DNA of 64,000 bases from an uncultured Kiloniellaceae bacterium (GTDB taxonomy: Bacteria; Pseudomonadota; Alphaproteobacteria; Kiloniellales; Kiloniellaceae). This document shows positions 45,603 through 54,264 of the stretch, piece by piece; the first letter of the stretch is position 1, and every line of letters begins with the position of its first letter. The DNA lies in contig CANMQP010000007.1 of the NCBI GenBank assembly GCA_947500035.1, positions 62,001 to 126,000 of the forward strand. The letters are read 5' to 3'. The translations under genes were made by a program, and so were the position numbers. The notes under the pieces were generated by a model, which ran no database searches, was not told the DNA's origin, and was given only the letters and a program-made list of their open reading frames with translations.

Positions 45603-46148
45603 TTAAAAGGACGAGTTGGGTTCCCGCAGAAAAGCTGCTTCCTCGGGTGTTGTCTGTCGCCCCAGGACTTCGTTACGGTGGGGAAAGCGTCCAAAGCGCG
45701 CGATGATGTCCCGGTGCGAAACCGCGTAGTCATACCAGGAGGGATTCTCGTCGAGAGCCTTGGTCAACGCGAGGCAATCCTCCTGGTCCTGGAGATCCTC
45801 GCTGTGTTCAAGCGGAAGATAGAGGAACAAACGCTCGGTCTGAGAGAGGTTCTTTTCGAACCCCTGGCCGAGTGCGTGACGGACGATCCTGCGCGCCTGA
45901 GGGTCGCTGGCAAAGGCGCGGGGGTCTGCCCGGAATAGGTTCCTGGGCGCTTGATCCAGGAGAATGCACAGAGCAAGACACCCGCGTGCGCTCGACATCC
46001 AGTCGTCCAAACGGCCCTCGCGAGCATCCCGATAACCGGACTCAAGCGCAGCACGCACCTCGGCATCGAAGGCCGGATCCTTGACGAACCAGCGCTCCGG
46101 CATGCCTTCAGCGAACCAAAAATCAAGCACAGCATCAATCGTGGCCAC
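45603..46148 (-). CDS. DUF924-family protein
   Basis: A 181-residue helical protein of DUF924, whose fold resembles TPR proteins. Family blocks: IDAVLDFWFAEGMPERWFVK, CLALCILLDQAPRNLFRADP, RLFLYLPLEHSEDLQDQEDC and RFGRFPHRNEVLGRQTTPEE. The GTG at 46148 follows AGGGGATATCT, a good site, so I reject the 17-residue extension to 46199. No enzymatic role is established for the family. Confidence 0.92.
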   Translation of the reverse strand: MATIDAVLDFWFAEGMPERWFVKDPAFDAEVRAALESGYRDAREGRLDDWMSSARGCLALCILLDQAPRNLFRADPRAFASDPQARRIVRHALGQGFEKNLSQTERLFLYLPLEHSEDLQDQEDCLALTKALDENPSWYDYAVSHRDIIARFGRFPHRNEVLGRQTTPEEAAFLREPNSSF

Positions 46149-46362
46149 AGATATCCCCTCGCAGAAACCGGACAAACTTCTCATCCCTATAGCCTGCACT
46201 CACAAAGCGGGCAAATCCATGAAAAGGATGGGCAGCTGTGTCAAACTCCGGAAGTTGAATCGTGGAAAGAGATCAATCGGTCGGCAAGGATGGGTCGCCG
46301 CCTTCACTGGCGTGGGCGCAAAAGCCGGGTATCGTCCGCCCGCCTTGGTTTATGGCCTTAAC

Positions 46363-46527
46363 TCAGGAGCAGTATCCATCCAGGCCCTGGATGCACCACT
46401 CGATCTCGTCGGCCCGCTTGTTACGCCGGCTCGTCTCATCAAGCGAGTCGTCGTTGTTACGGCGCAGGCGTTCCACCAGGTCCCGCAGCTTATCGGCCAG
46501 AAAACGATAATTCGGTTCGATCGTCAT
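46363..46527 (-). CDS. Small charged protein of unknown function
   Basis: A 54-residue frame: MTIEPNYRFLADKLRDLVER, then a Glu/Asp/Arg-rich helix (NNDDSLDETSRRNKRADEIE) and a Cys-containing end (WCIQGLDGYCS). GGGAT lies 9 nt before the ATG. The amphipathic helix and codon use look protein-like, but I know no family. It stands alone between the DUF924 gene and a plus-strand secreted protein. Confidence 0.45.
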   Translation of the reverse strand: MTIEPNYRFLADKLRDLVERLRRNNDDSLDETSRRNKRADEIEWCIQGLDGYCS

Positions 46528-46793
46528 GATCTTGAGATCCCAAGAGGTCAAAAACTGGCTCTTAATAACGATTCGTCATGAAAACCACGTGACAACCGCA
46601 AGAAACCTGGGTGACGGGTATCTTGATAAACGACGCGCTCTCACGAAGACGTTACGGGGTTTGCGGTTAGCCGCTCCCACATCTCTTTTTGAGCGGCATC
46701 TCTTGGGTGCTTCCGTCGCAGGTCGGCGTGGAAAGGCGAATGCTTTCCAGATGCAAGTGGCGGGGGTGGAACGAGGAAACAGGGAGCATCTCT

Positions 46794-47120
46794 ATGTTGC
46801 AAAAGACCTCAATGATCATTCTGGCAGGCGCACTCTCGACCTTGGTGATGTCACCAGCCTCGGCGCGCTTTAATCAGTGTCTGCCTGAGGTCGAGCAGAA
46901 GCTCGCAGAGCTGAATATCAATAAATCCACCATCAACAAAATTTCCGTATTGGCCCGCCGGCAATCAGGACAGAATACCAACCGGATCATCGGATACGAT
47001 GCCACCGTCAGCTTCAAAAACTGCCGGGGGCACCTTGCGATCGAGATGAACCGGGTTTGCCACGTGAAGCAGGTTTACAGCCGCAATGAATGCAGGTTCC
47101 CGGGCGTTCCGGCCTATTGA
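46794..47120 (+). CDS. Small secreted cysteine-containing protein of unknown function
   Basis: A 108-residue protein with a signal peptide (MLQKTSMIILAGALSTLVMS, cleavage near ASA) and a mature domain with four cysteines (FNQCLPEVEQKLAELNINKS, FKNCRGHLAIEMNRVCHVKQ, RNECRFPG), probably two disulfides. AGGGAG lies 7 nt before the ATG. No family is recognised. Its end overlaps the convergent oxyR gene by 7 nt. Confidence 0.7.
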   Translation: MLQKTSMIILAGALSTLVMSPASARFNQCLPEVEQKLAELNINKSTINKISVLARRQSGQNTNRIIGYDATVSFKNCRGHLAIEMNRVCHVKQVYSRNECRFPGVPAY

Positions 47121-48076
47121 CCGCGTTCAAAAGCCCCTCGCTCAGAACCGGGGCGCTCAAAAGTCCCTGCACCGAGGACAGCGCCGGAGCTGACCTGCTG
47201 CCCGATGATCTCCGCAAAGGCGTGGAAGTCGGTTTTGCGCCGCGCACTGCGGCGCCAGAGCAGCCCGATTTGCCGGCTCGGCTGCGGATCCTCGAAACGG
47301 CGGAACGCGAGGCCGCTGTCGGACCGCAATTCGATCTCCAGGGCGAGAGACGGCATCAGGGTCACGCCCAAGCCATTGGCGACCATTTGCACCAGGGTAT
47401 TCAGGCTCGTCGCACTAAAATCCGCCACGTTTGAGGATCCGTGCGCCGCACAGATCTGAAGCGCCTGATCGCGCAAGCAATGGCCATCATCCAACAAAAG
47501 AAGCGGTCGCTCGGCTACCTCGGCCTCCTTGATCCTTCGGCGGCGCGCCAGAGGATCGCCGACCGGCATCGCGAGCACAAAAGGGTCGTCAAATAAGTCA
47601 AAGCTTTGCAGGTCGTCGCCTGCGATCGGCAATGCCAGAAGAGCCAGGTCAATCTCGCCCGCCCGCAAATGTGCGACCAGATCGGCGGTTTTTTCCTCAC
47701 GCAAATAGAGCTCCATCCTGGGAAACTCCGTCCTGACGCGGGGCAGAAGCGCCGGCAGGATGTAGGGTCCGACAGTCGGAATGACTCCAAGCCTCATCGC
47801 GCCGGTCAGCGGGGCCGCCTGTTCACGCACCGAGTCTTTTAATAACTCCATCTCCGTCAGAACACCGCGCGCCCGTTCCACGACATCGCGTCCGATCGCG
47901 GTCAGCAAAACCTTCCGCTGACTGCGCTCCAGCAATTGCGCGCCAAGTCCGGCCTCAAGCTGCTGGATTTGTGCGCTCAAAGCCGGTTGCGACACGTTGC
48001 AGGCCTCCGCCGCGCGGCGGAAATGCAGATGATCCGCGACGGCAACCAGATACTCAAGCTGACGAAAGGACACCAT
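47114..48076 (-). CDS. oxyR: OxyR-type hydrogen-peroxide-sensing LysR regulator
   Basis: A 320-residue LysR regulator with the OxyR hallmark: LLLLDDGHCLRDQALQICAA places two cysteines nine residues apart, as the redox pair Cys199/Cys208 of E. coli OxyR. The N-terminal HTH is VADHLHFRRAAEACNVSQPA. SATSLNTLVQMVANGLGVTL matches OxyR downstream of the redox loop. OxyR activates antioxidant genes after disulfide formation. The start codon lies inside an OxyR-like box, suggesting autorepression. No catalase gene is adjacent; the divergent DNA instead holds a structured non-coding region. Confidence 0.93.
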   Translation of the reverse strand: MVSFRQLEYLVAVADHLHFRRAAEACNVSQPALSAQIQQLEAGLGAQLLERSQRKVLLTAIGRDVVERARGVLTEMELLKDSVREQAAPLTGAMRLGVIPTVGPYILPALLPRVRTEFPRMELYLREEKTADLVAHLRAGEIDLALLALPIAGDDLQSFDLFDDPFVLAMPVGDPLARRRRIKEAEVAERPLLLLDDGHCLRDQALQICAAHGSSNVADFSATSLNTLVQMVANGLGVTLMPSLALEIELRSDSGLAFRRFEDPQPSRQIGLLWRRSARRKTDFHAFAEIIGQQVSSGAVLGAGTFERPGSERGAFERGQ

Positions 48077-48143
48077 TGATAATTTTTTCCTATCAAGATT
48101 CCAACTTAACTGTATTAGAGATTATATTTAGAATGATTATAAT
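48076..48143 (+). promoter_or_regulatory. OxyR-like box and divergent promoter
   Basis: TTGATA (48076-48081), a 9-nt spacer and TATCAA (48091-48096) form a perfect inverted repeat. Within it, ATAA-N7-CTAT (48079-48093) matches an OxyR half-site (ATAG-N7-CTAT) with one mismatch. A weaker second half-site (48101-48115) follows at the expected 7-nt spacing. A consensus TATAAT lies at 48138-48143, with only TTAGAG in the -35 position, as expected for an activator-dependent promoter reading away from oxyR. Confidence 0.5.
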
Positions 48144-48149
48144 TCAATG

Positions 48150-48457
48150 CAGATGCTTCGCCGGTATAAGCGGCGCCGACAGCCGCGAGACAGCATCGCA
48201 AGATACCTTTGGAGGAAACAGTCCGGCTTATCCGGAATTTTCGTGAGGCGGATACCGCTGAAGATGAAGGCACCGCAAGCATGCAGGAGCTTTTGATCTA
48301 CGACGCTTCGGGCGCGAAAGCCCCCAAGTCCCAAGGCCTCGGTTTGAGACCCTCATAACTCTCGTCAACCGAGGCTGCCTGCGGCAGTGACCTGAACCCA
48401 CCGCTGCCTCAGGCTGACGCCGCCTTCGGTGCATTGCGCATGGGAGGCGGCGTTTTA
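48150..48457 (+). ncRNA. Candidate OxyR-divergent small RNA or ytoQ leader
   Basis: No gene fits 48077-48611. Downstream of the TATAAT are three consecutive hairpins. They are GCCTCGGTT/AACCGAGGC (48336-48344 with 48367-48375), GCCTG-GGCAG with CTGCC-CAGGC (48377-48387 with 48404-48414), and ACGCCGCCT/AGGCGGCGT (48417-48425 with 48445-48453). The last is followed by TTTAT, an intrinsic terminator. E. coli oxyR also has a divergent OxyR-activated small RNA, OxyS, so this is a positional analogue. It could instead be an attenuating leader of ytoQ. A 25-codon frame starting MQELLIYDASG lies inside but has weak support. Confidence 0.4.
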
Positions 48458-48611
48458 TCTGGCCTCCCTTGAAGGCATAGATCGGCCCGAGGCGCTTCGG
48501 GGCCAAAGACCCCGGGCAGGCTTATGCGGCTTCCATGATGCGGAATGTCCCTTGCGGCCGACGGATTTCCCGCCTACTTCAGCAAAGGAATTTCTCAGCA
48601 AGGAAAAACTC

Positions 48612-49073
48612 ATGGCCGACCAACGCATTTGGACCGTTTATCTGTCCGGCGAGATCCACACCGACTGGCGCGACCAGATCACCAAGGGTGTCGAGGAAGC
48701 CGGCCTGCCGGTCGAGCTGGTATCCCCGGTCACCGATCATGCCAGCAGCGATGATTGCGGAGCGGATATTTTGGGGGCTGAGGAGTCTTCCTTCTGGCAC
48801 GATCATAAAGGCGCAAAGGTGAACGCGATGCGGACGCGAACCCTGCTTGAGAGCGCCGATCTTGCGGTCATCCGCTTTGGTGACAAGTATAAGCAATGGA
48901 ACGCCGCCTTTGACGCGGGTTATGCCGCCGCCCAGTCGATCCCCTACGTCACCCTTCACGACCCGGCGCTGAACCACGCCCTGAAAGAGGTGGACGGCGC
49001 AGCCATGGCGGTTGCAGAACAGCCGGAGCAGGTCGTGCGACTGCTTCGTTACGTCATTCGAGGCGAACTCTGA
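48612..49073 (+). CDS. ytoQ: YtoQ-family protein
   Basis: A 153-residue protein with a nucleoside deoxyribosyltransferase-like fold: WTVYLSGEIHTDWRDQITKG, SVVSPVTDHASS-like VSPVTDHASSDDCGADILGA, and WNAAFDAGYAAAQSIPYVTL. The YtoQ family has no firmly assigned reaction. AAGGAAAAACTC precedes the ATG at 48612, so the longer upstream frame is rejected. It lies downstream of the oxyR-divergent terminator, so read-through could couple it to peroxide response. Confidence 0.9.
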   Translation: MADQRIWTVYLSGEIHTDWRDQITKGVEEAGLPVELVSPVTDHASSDDCGADILGAEESSFWHDHKGAKVNAMRTRTLLESADLAVIRFGDKYKQWNAAFDAGYAAAQSIPYVTLHDPALNHALKEVDGAAMAVAEQPEQVVRLLRYVIRGEL

Positions 49074-49278
49074 TGGCAGAAGGGCGCGCAGAACAAGAAA
49101 ATCCAGACCGCAGGGCTTAGAGCAACACCCAATCCAGATCATAATAATCAAAGAGTTAGCTTCTCTCACCCCAAAGTTGGCAGGAATCGGTTCGCCAGAG
49201 TGATGAGAGTTCCATAAGTCTTTATTTACCTAGCGGTAGTTACAATCTGGCCCGATTGCTCTCCATGGAGGTCGGGCG

Positions 49279-52158
49279 ATGCCCCGCGAAAGTAGCGAAC
49301 CGGTCTCCGGTAAAGCTCTAAAAACCGGATTCTGGACTCTGCGCAAGGCACTGTTTTGCCTCGCGCTATTGTTGTCGCTGGGCGCCATCGTCAATGAAAT
49401 CTGGCTGATCAAGACATACCAGCATTTTGCCCTCAACACGCTGAATGATGCGCAGGAAGATACCGTCCGCGCTGCAATCGACGACCGTATCCGCATGGGG
49501 TACCTGGAGAGAGTCCGGCCCTTTGTGAGCGATTTCGCGCGCAATCCCAAGCTCATCAAGGCGATCAGGGAACAGGACACCAATAAGATCATCAAAACCG
49601 CAAATGCCGTCCACTTTGTGCCGATGTTCAGGCTGGAACGGCTGCGCTTGTTAAACGTCGTTATCCATACGACCGAACTGAAGCCTCTGGGCTCATCTCT
49701 GGAGGGCGGGAATGACACGATCGCCTCGCGTCCCGGCGCGGTTCGCCTGATCCTCGAGCGGCCAAAAGCCGAGCAGCGCAAGCCGACGGGGTATTATTGG
49801 AATACGGACAGCGGACGGCCCGTACACAGTCTCATCGTGCCCATCGGCGGTTTCAAGGTTCGAGCTTTCGCCGAGTTCGTTGTAGACCCCAGGTATCTTC
49901 TCAGCGGCCTCGGCAAACACCTGGCCGGTCACTTTACATTCCGGGACATGCGCGGCTATCCGCTGATCAGAGAAGACATCGAGACTCCAACAGCAGAAGC
50001 GAAGGTACAAGAGGATAGCTCCGTTTTCGCTCCAGGCGCCGATCCAAGCCGAGACGACATGAATTTCGTCACCGTGACCCTGAAAGACTCCCTGGGAAAA
50101 GACTGGGCGGTCGCTGAGTTCGGGCGGGACATCAGCGCTTTCAACGGCAACGTCTCATCGCTCACCACCTTTACCCTCCAATTGACCGTGACCGCGCTCC
50201 TGCTGGCCTGGACCCTGGGGTGGTATATGCTGCACCGGTCGATCTTCACGAAGATAAAGCAGATTTCCTCCGCCCTCTTTGCAATCAGCAACGAGCGCAC
50301 CGAAATCGAAATTCCGAGAACCGGCCGCGACGAACTCTTCACCATTGCCACAGCCCTCTCGGTCTTGCGCGACAAGACCAAGGCGGCAATCACGACCCGG
50401 TATGACCTGGCGATCGCCAAGAACGCCGCCGAGGACGCGAGCAGAGCGAAATCGGAGTTCCTGGCGACCATGAGTCATGAGATCAGGACACCCATGAACG
50501 GTGTTCTGGGAATGACCGGTCTTCTCCTTGAGAGCGATCTGAACGACGAACAACGCCAGCAGGCTGAAACGATCAATCGCTCCGGAGAGGCCCTGCTGAG
50601 CATTATCAACGACATCTTGGACGTCTCTAAAATCGAGGCCGGCAAACTGGAACTCGAAGCCATCGACTTCGATCTGCTGACAACCGTCGAATCAACTTTG
50701 GAACTGCTATCGGCCCGAGCCCACGTCAAGGGCGTCGAGATTGCATCCTTCATCGCACCCGATGTGCCAATCGCGCTGGTCGGCGATCCCGGACGCCTGC
50801 GCCAGGTTCTGCTGAATCTTGCAGGCAATGCGATCAAATTTACCAAGGAAGGCGGGGTCAGCCTGGAAGTCTCCTCCAAAAAAATCTCCGAAGACGCCGT
50901 CGAACTCCTCTTCGAACTGCGCGATACCGGCATTGGAATATCGAAGGAGAGCCTGCCGCATCTCTTTGACAAGTTCACTCAGGCCGACACCTCCATGACC
51001 CGGCGCTTCGGGGGAACGGGGCTCGGACTGGCCATCTGCAAGGAACTGGTCTCAATGATGTCCGGCGAGATCGGTGCGGAGAGTGAGCCCGGCTCCGGCA
51101 GTCTTTTCTGGTTTTCGATCCGGCTGAAACGTCAAACCGGAAAGGGGAAGGATACCAGAACACAAGCCGCGTCGCTGCTCGCCGGGCGCCGCATCCTTGC
51201 GGTCGATGATAACGAAGTAAACCGGCTTGTTTTCGAAAAACAATTCGCGGCCTTGAGGATCGACGGGGAGATTTCAGCAGATGCTGAAACGGCTCTGAAA
51301 TTACTCAAGGATTCGGCACACGCAAGCGGTTTTGACGCGATCATCATAGATCATATGATGCCGGATATTGACGGCGTGGAGCTGGCAAAGCGCATTCGCG
51401 GGATTCCTGAATACCGTTCGACCAAACTCGTGCTCTCCTCGTCGTCGGGAGAAATCGTCACGAACGCACGCGCCCGCGAACTCGGGTTCGACGCAGCCAT
51501 GCCGAAACCCCTTGGCTTCGGCGCCATGACCAGCTGTATCGGGCCCTTGTTTGGTGGGCCGGAGCAGCCCGACGCTCTGCCATCGCAAGTCGGCCAGACC
51601 GAATTGCCGAGTTCGAACAGCCTGCGCATCCTTATCGTCGAAGACAACCAGGTCAACCTGCTGCTCGCCACCACCATTCTCACCAAAGCGGGTCATCGGA
51701 CGGACGGCGCCAACAATGGATTAGAGGCCTTGTCGGCGATCCGCAGCCGACCTTATGACCTGATCCTGATGGACATGATGATGCCGGAGATGGATGGTCT
51801 GGACGCAACGCGGGCAATCCGAAAGCTGCGCGGTTCACGCTCTGAAACTCCTATCATTGCCATGACCGCCAATGCCATGAAGGGCGATCGGGAAAAGTGC
51901 CTGCAAGCCGGTATGAACGATTACCTCTCAAAGCCGATCGACAAGGCGAAGCTGTTCGAGAAGATTGAGCACTGGTGCGGCGATAGCGACAGAGGACATG
52001 AGAGCGCGGGCGCGCACGCCGAGGCCGGTGATTCTGACGGCGACGAGAGGAACACCGCCGAAGACAGCACCGGCGGTCTGACAGCCGATGCCAAAAATAC
52101 GCTGGAAAACCTTCATGCATCTCTCGACGATCTGGAAAAGAACATAAAAGCAGGCTGA
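49279..52158 (+). CDS. Hybrid sensor histidine kinase with two receiver domains
   Basis: A 959-residue membrane kinase. Order: membrane helix (~24-44), large periplasmic double-Cache-like sensor with [20 protein letters not shown], second helix (~296-316) and HAMP. The phospho-acceptor helix [20 protein letters not shown] (His ~403) and ATPase domain ([27 protein letters not shown]) follow. Receiver 1 has [13 protein letters not shown] and [10 protein letters not shown]; receiver 2 has [11 protein letters not shown] and [10 protein letters not shown]. It ends in a disordered acidic stretch and a short helix. GGAGG lies 7 nt before the ATG. No His-phosphotransfer domain is present, so the output partner is elsewhere. 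Confidence 0.94.
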   Translation: MPRESSEPVSGKALKTGFWTLRKALFCLALLLSLGAIVNEIWLIKTYQHFALNTLNDAQEDTVRAAIDDRIRMGYLERVRPFVSDFARNPKLIKAIREQDTNKIIKTANAVHFVPMFRLERLRLLNVVIHTTELKPLGSSLEGGNDTIASRPGAVRLILERPKAEQRKPTGYYWNTDSGRPVHSLIVPIGGFKVRAFAEFVVDPRYLLSGLGKHLAGHFTFRDMRGYPLIREDIETPTAEAKVQEDSSVFAPGADPSRDDMNFVTVTLKDSLGKDWAVAEFGRDISAFNGNVSSLTTFTLQLTVTALLLAWTLGWYMLHRSIFTKIKQISSALFAISNERTEIEIPRTGRDELFTIATALSVLRDKTKAAITTRYDLAIAKNAAEDASRAKSEFLATMSHEIRTPMNGVLGMTGLLLESDLNDEQRQQAETINRSGEALLSIINDILDVSKIEAGKLELEAIDFDLLTTVESTLELLSARAHVKGVEIASFIAPDVPIALVGDPGRLRQVLLNLAGNAIKFTKEGGVSLEVSSKKISEDAVELLFELRDTGIGISKESLPHLFDKFTQADTSMTRRFGGTGLGLAICKELVSMMSGEIGAESEPGSGSLFWFSIRLKRQTGKGKDTRTQAASLLAGRRILAVDDNEVNRLVFEKQFAALRIDGEISADAETALKLLKDSAHASGFDAIIIDHMMPDIDGVELAKRIRGIPEYRSTKLVLSSSSGEIVTNARARELGFDAAMPKPLGFGAMTSCIGPLFGGPEQPDALPSQVGQTELPSSNSLRILIVEDNQVNLLLATTILTKAGHRTDGANNGLEALSAIRSRPYDLILMDMMMPEMDGLDATRAIRKLRGSRSETPIIAMTANAMKGDREKCLQAGMNDYLSKPIDKAKLFEKIEHWCGDSDRGHESAGAHAEAGDSDGDERNTAEDSTGGLTADAKNTLENLHASLDDLEKNIKAG

Positions 52159-52292
52159 ACCAGCTTCCGACCATTCTGAAACGCGAGGAAGACTGTCAGC
52201 TATCCGAAACCATCCGGGGTTCGGTCAATATCCTTGGGACAACCTGCGGCATTGATGTACCTTCCTCTCCGATCAAAAGGGAGAGGATCTGA

Positions 52293-52964
52293 ATGGTTGC
52301 GATCATCAAGAGCATTCTGGACGAACAGCAGGTAAAAACCACGCTGCAACAAATGGCTTCGGCCCCTTTCGTGGACGGGCGTATGAGCGCCGGGCCTCTG
52401 GGGCAAGACATCAAGCGCAACACGCAAATGTCGAACAGCCATGCCGCCTACAAGCCGCTGGTCCAGACTGTGATGAATCAGATTTCAGCCAATCCCGAGT
52501 TCAACGTGGCTGCAATTCCCAAACGCATTCTCCCCCCCATATTCAGCATCTATGACAAGGACATGCACTATGGCTCGCACGTGGATGCGTCCTTGATGGG
52601 GCCTTACCCCGGCATGCGCACCGATCTCTCCATGACGATCTTTTTAAGCGACCCGCAAAGCTACAAGGGCGGTGAACTGGTGATGGAGACGGTCTTTGGC
52701 GAGCAGCAGTACAAATTGAAGGCTGGAGATGCGGTCGTTTATCCGACCCACTACGTTCATCACGTCAATCAGGTGCGCTCGGGCCGGCGCGCCGCCATCG
52801 TGACCTGGATCGAATCCATGGTCCGCGATCCGGCGAAACGTGAAATTCTGGGTGAACTGGCGGAAGTCACCAAGTGGCTCGCGGAAAATCATCCGGAGTC
52901 CGATCAGTTCAAAACCGCTGAAAAAAGCCGCCTGAATCTTCTGCGTATGTGGGCCGATACCTAG
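52293..52964 (+). CDS. PKHD-type Fe(II)/2-oxoglutarate hydroxylase (YbiX/PiuC family)
   Basis: A 223-residue oxygenase. The iron triad is HVD in DMHYGSHVDASLMGPYPGMR and the distal His in VVYPTHYVHHVNQV, followed by Arg in SGRRAAIVTWIESMVRD. PiuC/YbiX proteins often sit with siderophore receptors; none is adjacent here. The TAG stop (52962-52964) is itself part of the first CTAG of repeat copy C, so the element supplies or abuts the end of the gene. It lies 134 bp after the hybrid kinase. Confidence 0.93.
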   Translation: MVAIIKSILDEQQVKTTLQQMASAPFVDGRMSAGPLGQDIKRNTQMSNSHAAYKPLVQTVMNQISANPEFNVAAIPKRILPPIFSIYDKDMHYGSHVDASLMGPYPGMRTDLSMTIFLSDPQSYKGGELVMETVFGEQQYKLKAGDAVVYPTHYVHHVNQVRSGRRAAIVTWIESMVRDPAKREILGELAEVTKWLAENHPESDQFKTAEKSRLNLLRMWADT

Positions 52965-53433
52965 TATCCCGAATCTGAAATTCACTTCATTGAATTTCAG
53001 ATTCAACGGGACACTACCTCATTGAATCTAGTGTGATTCAGTCTCTAAAACTCGCCGCAGATGATGCGGCGAACTTCAGAAACATCACACTAGGTTGAGG
53101 ACTCCTATTCTTTGACGGTCCTGACGATAAAATTATGTTTTCTGGCAAGGAGTTAAGAGCGGAGCGATGCCGCATAGATCCACCGGGCATCGTGACCCCA
53201 TAGCTGAAAGACGGGCGACACGACGCTGTCCAGAACGTGGTTCCCAGAACGTGGTTCCCAGAACTCATAATCTTATCGCCTGGGGACCACGTCCCGGATG
53301 GGTCGTATTTTGCCGGGTTTTAGGGGCGTCGAGCCCTCTCACCGGGCCTACAGGCCCGCTTTCGAGCCCTCGCCTGCCTAAAACCCGGCAAAATACGATC
53401 AAGGCCATCAAGGAATAGGAGTCCTCAACCTAG
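52961..53433 (+). mobile_element. CTAG-bounded composite palindromic element, copy C
   Basis: Three modules sharing CTAG joints. A palindromic unit (52961-53031) contains GAATCTGAAATTCA-CTTCAT-TGAATTTCAGATTC inside TAGTATCCC...GGGACACTA. A 66-bp hairpin unit (53028-53093) and a 344-bp core (53090-53433) follow. The core's perfect 21-bp stem (53304-53324 with 53377-53397) differs from copy B at four positions, each compensated on the other arm. Two tandem GTGGTTCCCAGAAC units are present, as in B. The left CTAG holds the stop codon of the upstream hydroxylase gene. No transposase. Confidence 0.8.
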
Positions 53434-53610
53434 ACCGGATCACGTGAAGCCGTTCTCAGTCCTATCGTTAGGCCGGATTCTCGAGCACGACAAATCGACG
53501 CTGGCGATGAGTTCCAAATGCGCGTTGAACCAAGGCTTCGGTTGATATCGGCAAGCGCTCATCTACGCGAGACACCGCCCTTCACCGAAGCTTCAAACCA
53601 CTGTAAGAAA

Positions 53611-53780
53611 ACTGAAGCGGGGCAGTTGTAGGCTGTGTTCATCGCTGTCCACCAGCGCTTCAGTGCCGCGGACCGGAGTGATGAATTTAAGGTAGCTCCG
53701 GCACCCGCCGCACAGAAAAGCCCGATCAATTTGCAGTCCGCGACACCACCCCCCGTACTGTCGCGGACTGCGTTTTTTTT
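53611..53780 (+). ncRNA. Candidate structured small RNA upstream of tRNA-Gln
   Basis: The 513-bp gap after copy C has no convincing protein gene, but on the plus strand it holds three ordered hairpins. They are CTGAAGCG/CGCTTCAG (53612-53619 with 53656-53663, with an inner GGGCAG/CTGTCC), CCGGAG/CTCCGG (53673-53678 with 53696-53701), and a perfect 13-bp terminator stem. The 5' end is unknown: a TTGAAC (53525) has no good -10 partner. It does not resemble 6S, SRP or RNase P RNA to me. Confidence 0.4.
53733..53780 (+). terminator. Strong intrinsic terminator
   Basis: GCAGTCCGCGACA (53733-53745) pairs perfectly with TGTCGCGGACTGC (53759-53771), followed by G and eight T (53773-53780). This is among the strongest terminators in the window, yet no annotated plus-strand gene precedes it within 700 bp. 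Confidence 0.88.
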
Positions 53781-53946
53781 CCGATACGACGATAATCTGG
53801 TTTTACATCAGATGGCACGGCGTCAAATTCCCGGTATTGCGTCCGACGCGGATGCTGCAAGGAGATAAGCGCTTCCTCAGCGGAATGCCGTGACAGCTCT
53901 GTATTTCATTGAACGTATCGGGGGAAGGATCCGAAGAAGGCGAGAT

Positions 53947-54021
53947 TGGCTGGGGCGGCAGGATTCGAACCTGCGCATGGCGATACCAAAAACCGCTGCC
54001 TTACCGCTTGGCTACGCCCCA
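53947..54021 (-). tRNA. tRNA-Gln (anticodon TTG)
   Basis: On the minus strand a 75-nt cloverleaf, including encoded CCA, starts TGGGGCGTAGCCAAGCGGTA. It has the T-arm GGTTCGAATCC, and the acceptor ends pair as TGGGGCG/CGCCCCA. The anticodon loop TTTTGGT gives anticodon TTG (Gln); the U1 start is usual for tRNA-Gln. Confidence 0.96.
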
Positions 54022-54264
54022 TCTGGTCAACTGGCGGTCAAAATAGCGATGAAGTTCACCTTCCGCAACGCTCCTTTCAGCAAAAATCCCGTATTTTAAC
54101 CATCAATTGAAGCTCTTAACGATAAAGTCCGGACAGCCGTGTCGTCTGCAGGTGCAATTCGGCCTCCCGTTAGATACCGGAAGGTTGTATTTCGCCTCAA
54201 GCATTGCCCAGATGCGGCGGACTATGCTTCACTATAAGCGGATATCACATTGATTCGGCGAGAT
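54022..54264. promoter_or_regulatory. Divergent tRNA-Gln / membrane-protein intergenic region
   Basis: 243 bp with no gene. It must hold promoters for the minus-strand tRNA and the plus-strand gene at 54265. An A/T-rich part lies near 54080-54125. I see no integrase or direct repeat that would mark a tRNA attachment site. Confidence 0.4.

Noticed and set aside
47971-48246. Plus-strand frame overlapping the oxyR start
   Set aside because: Antisense to the OxyR helix-turn-helix for most of its length, without recognisable protein features.
48330-48460. 6S RNA at the oxyR-ytoQ gap
   Set aside because: The segment ACCTGAACCC recalls part of 6S, but the single long rod with a large central bubble is not formed, and the usual zapA/fau neighbours are absent. 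A plain terminator-ended small RNA or leader fits better.
53635-53868. A 77-codon plus-strand frame near tRNA-Gln
   Set aside because: It runs straight through the strong terminator stem and T-run at 53733-53780 and has no ribosome-binding site or family-like sequence.
53947-54021. tRNA-Gln as an integration site for an island containing copy C and the hybrid kinase
   Set aside because: No integrase gene and no repeat of the tRNA 3' end was seen in the window; neighbouring genes have normal composition.
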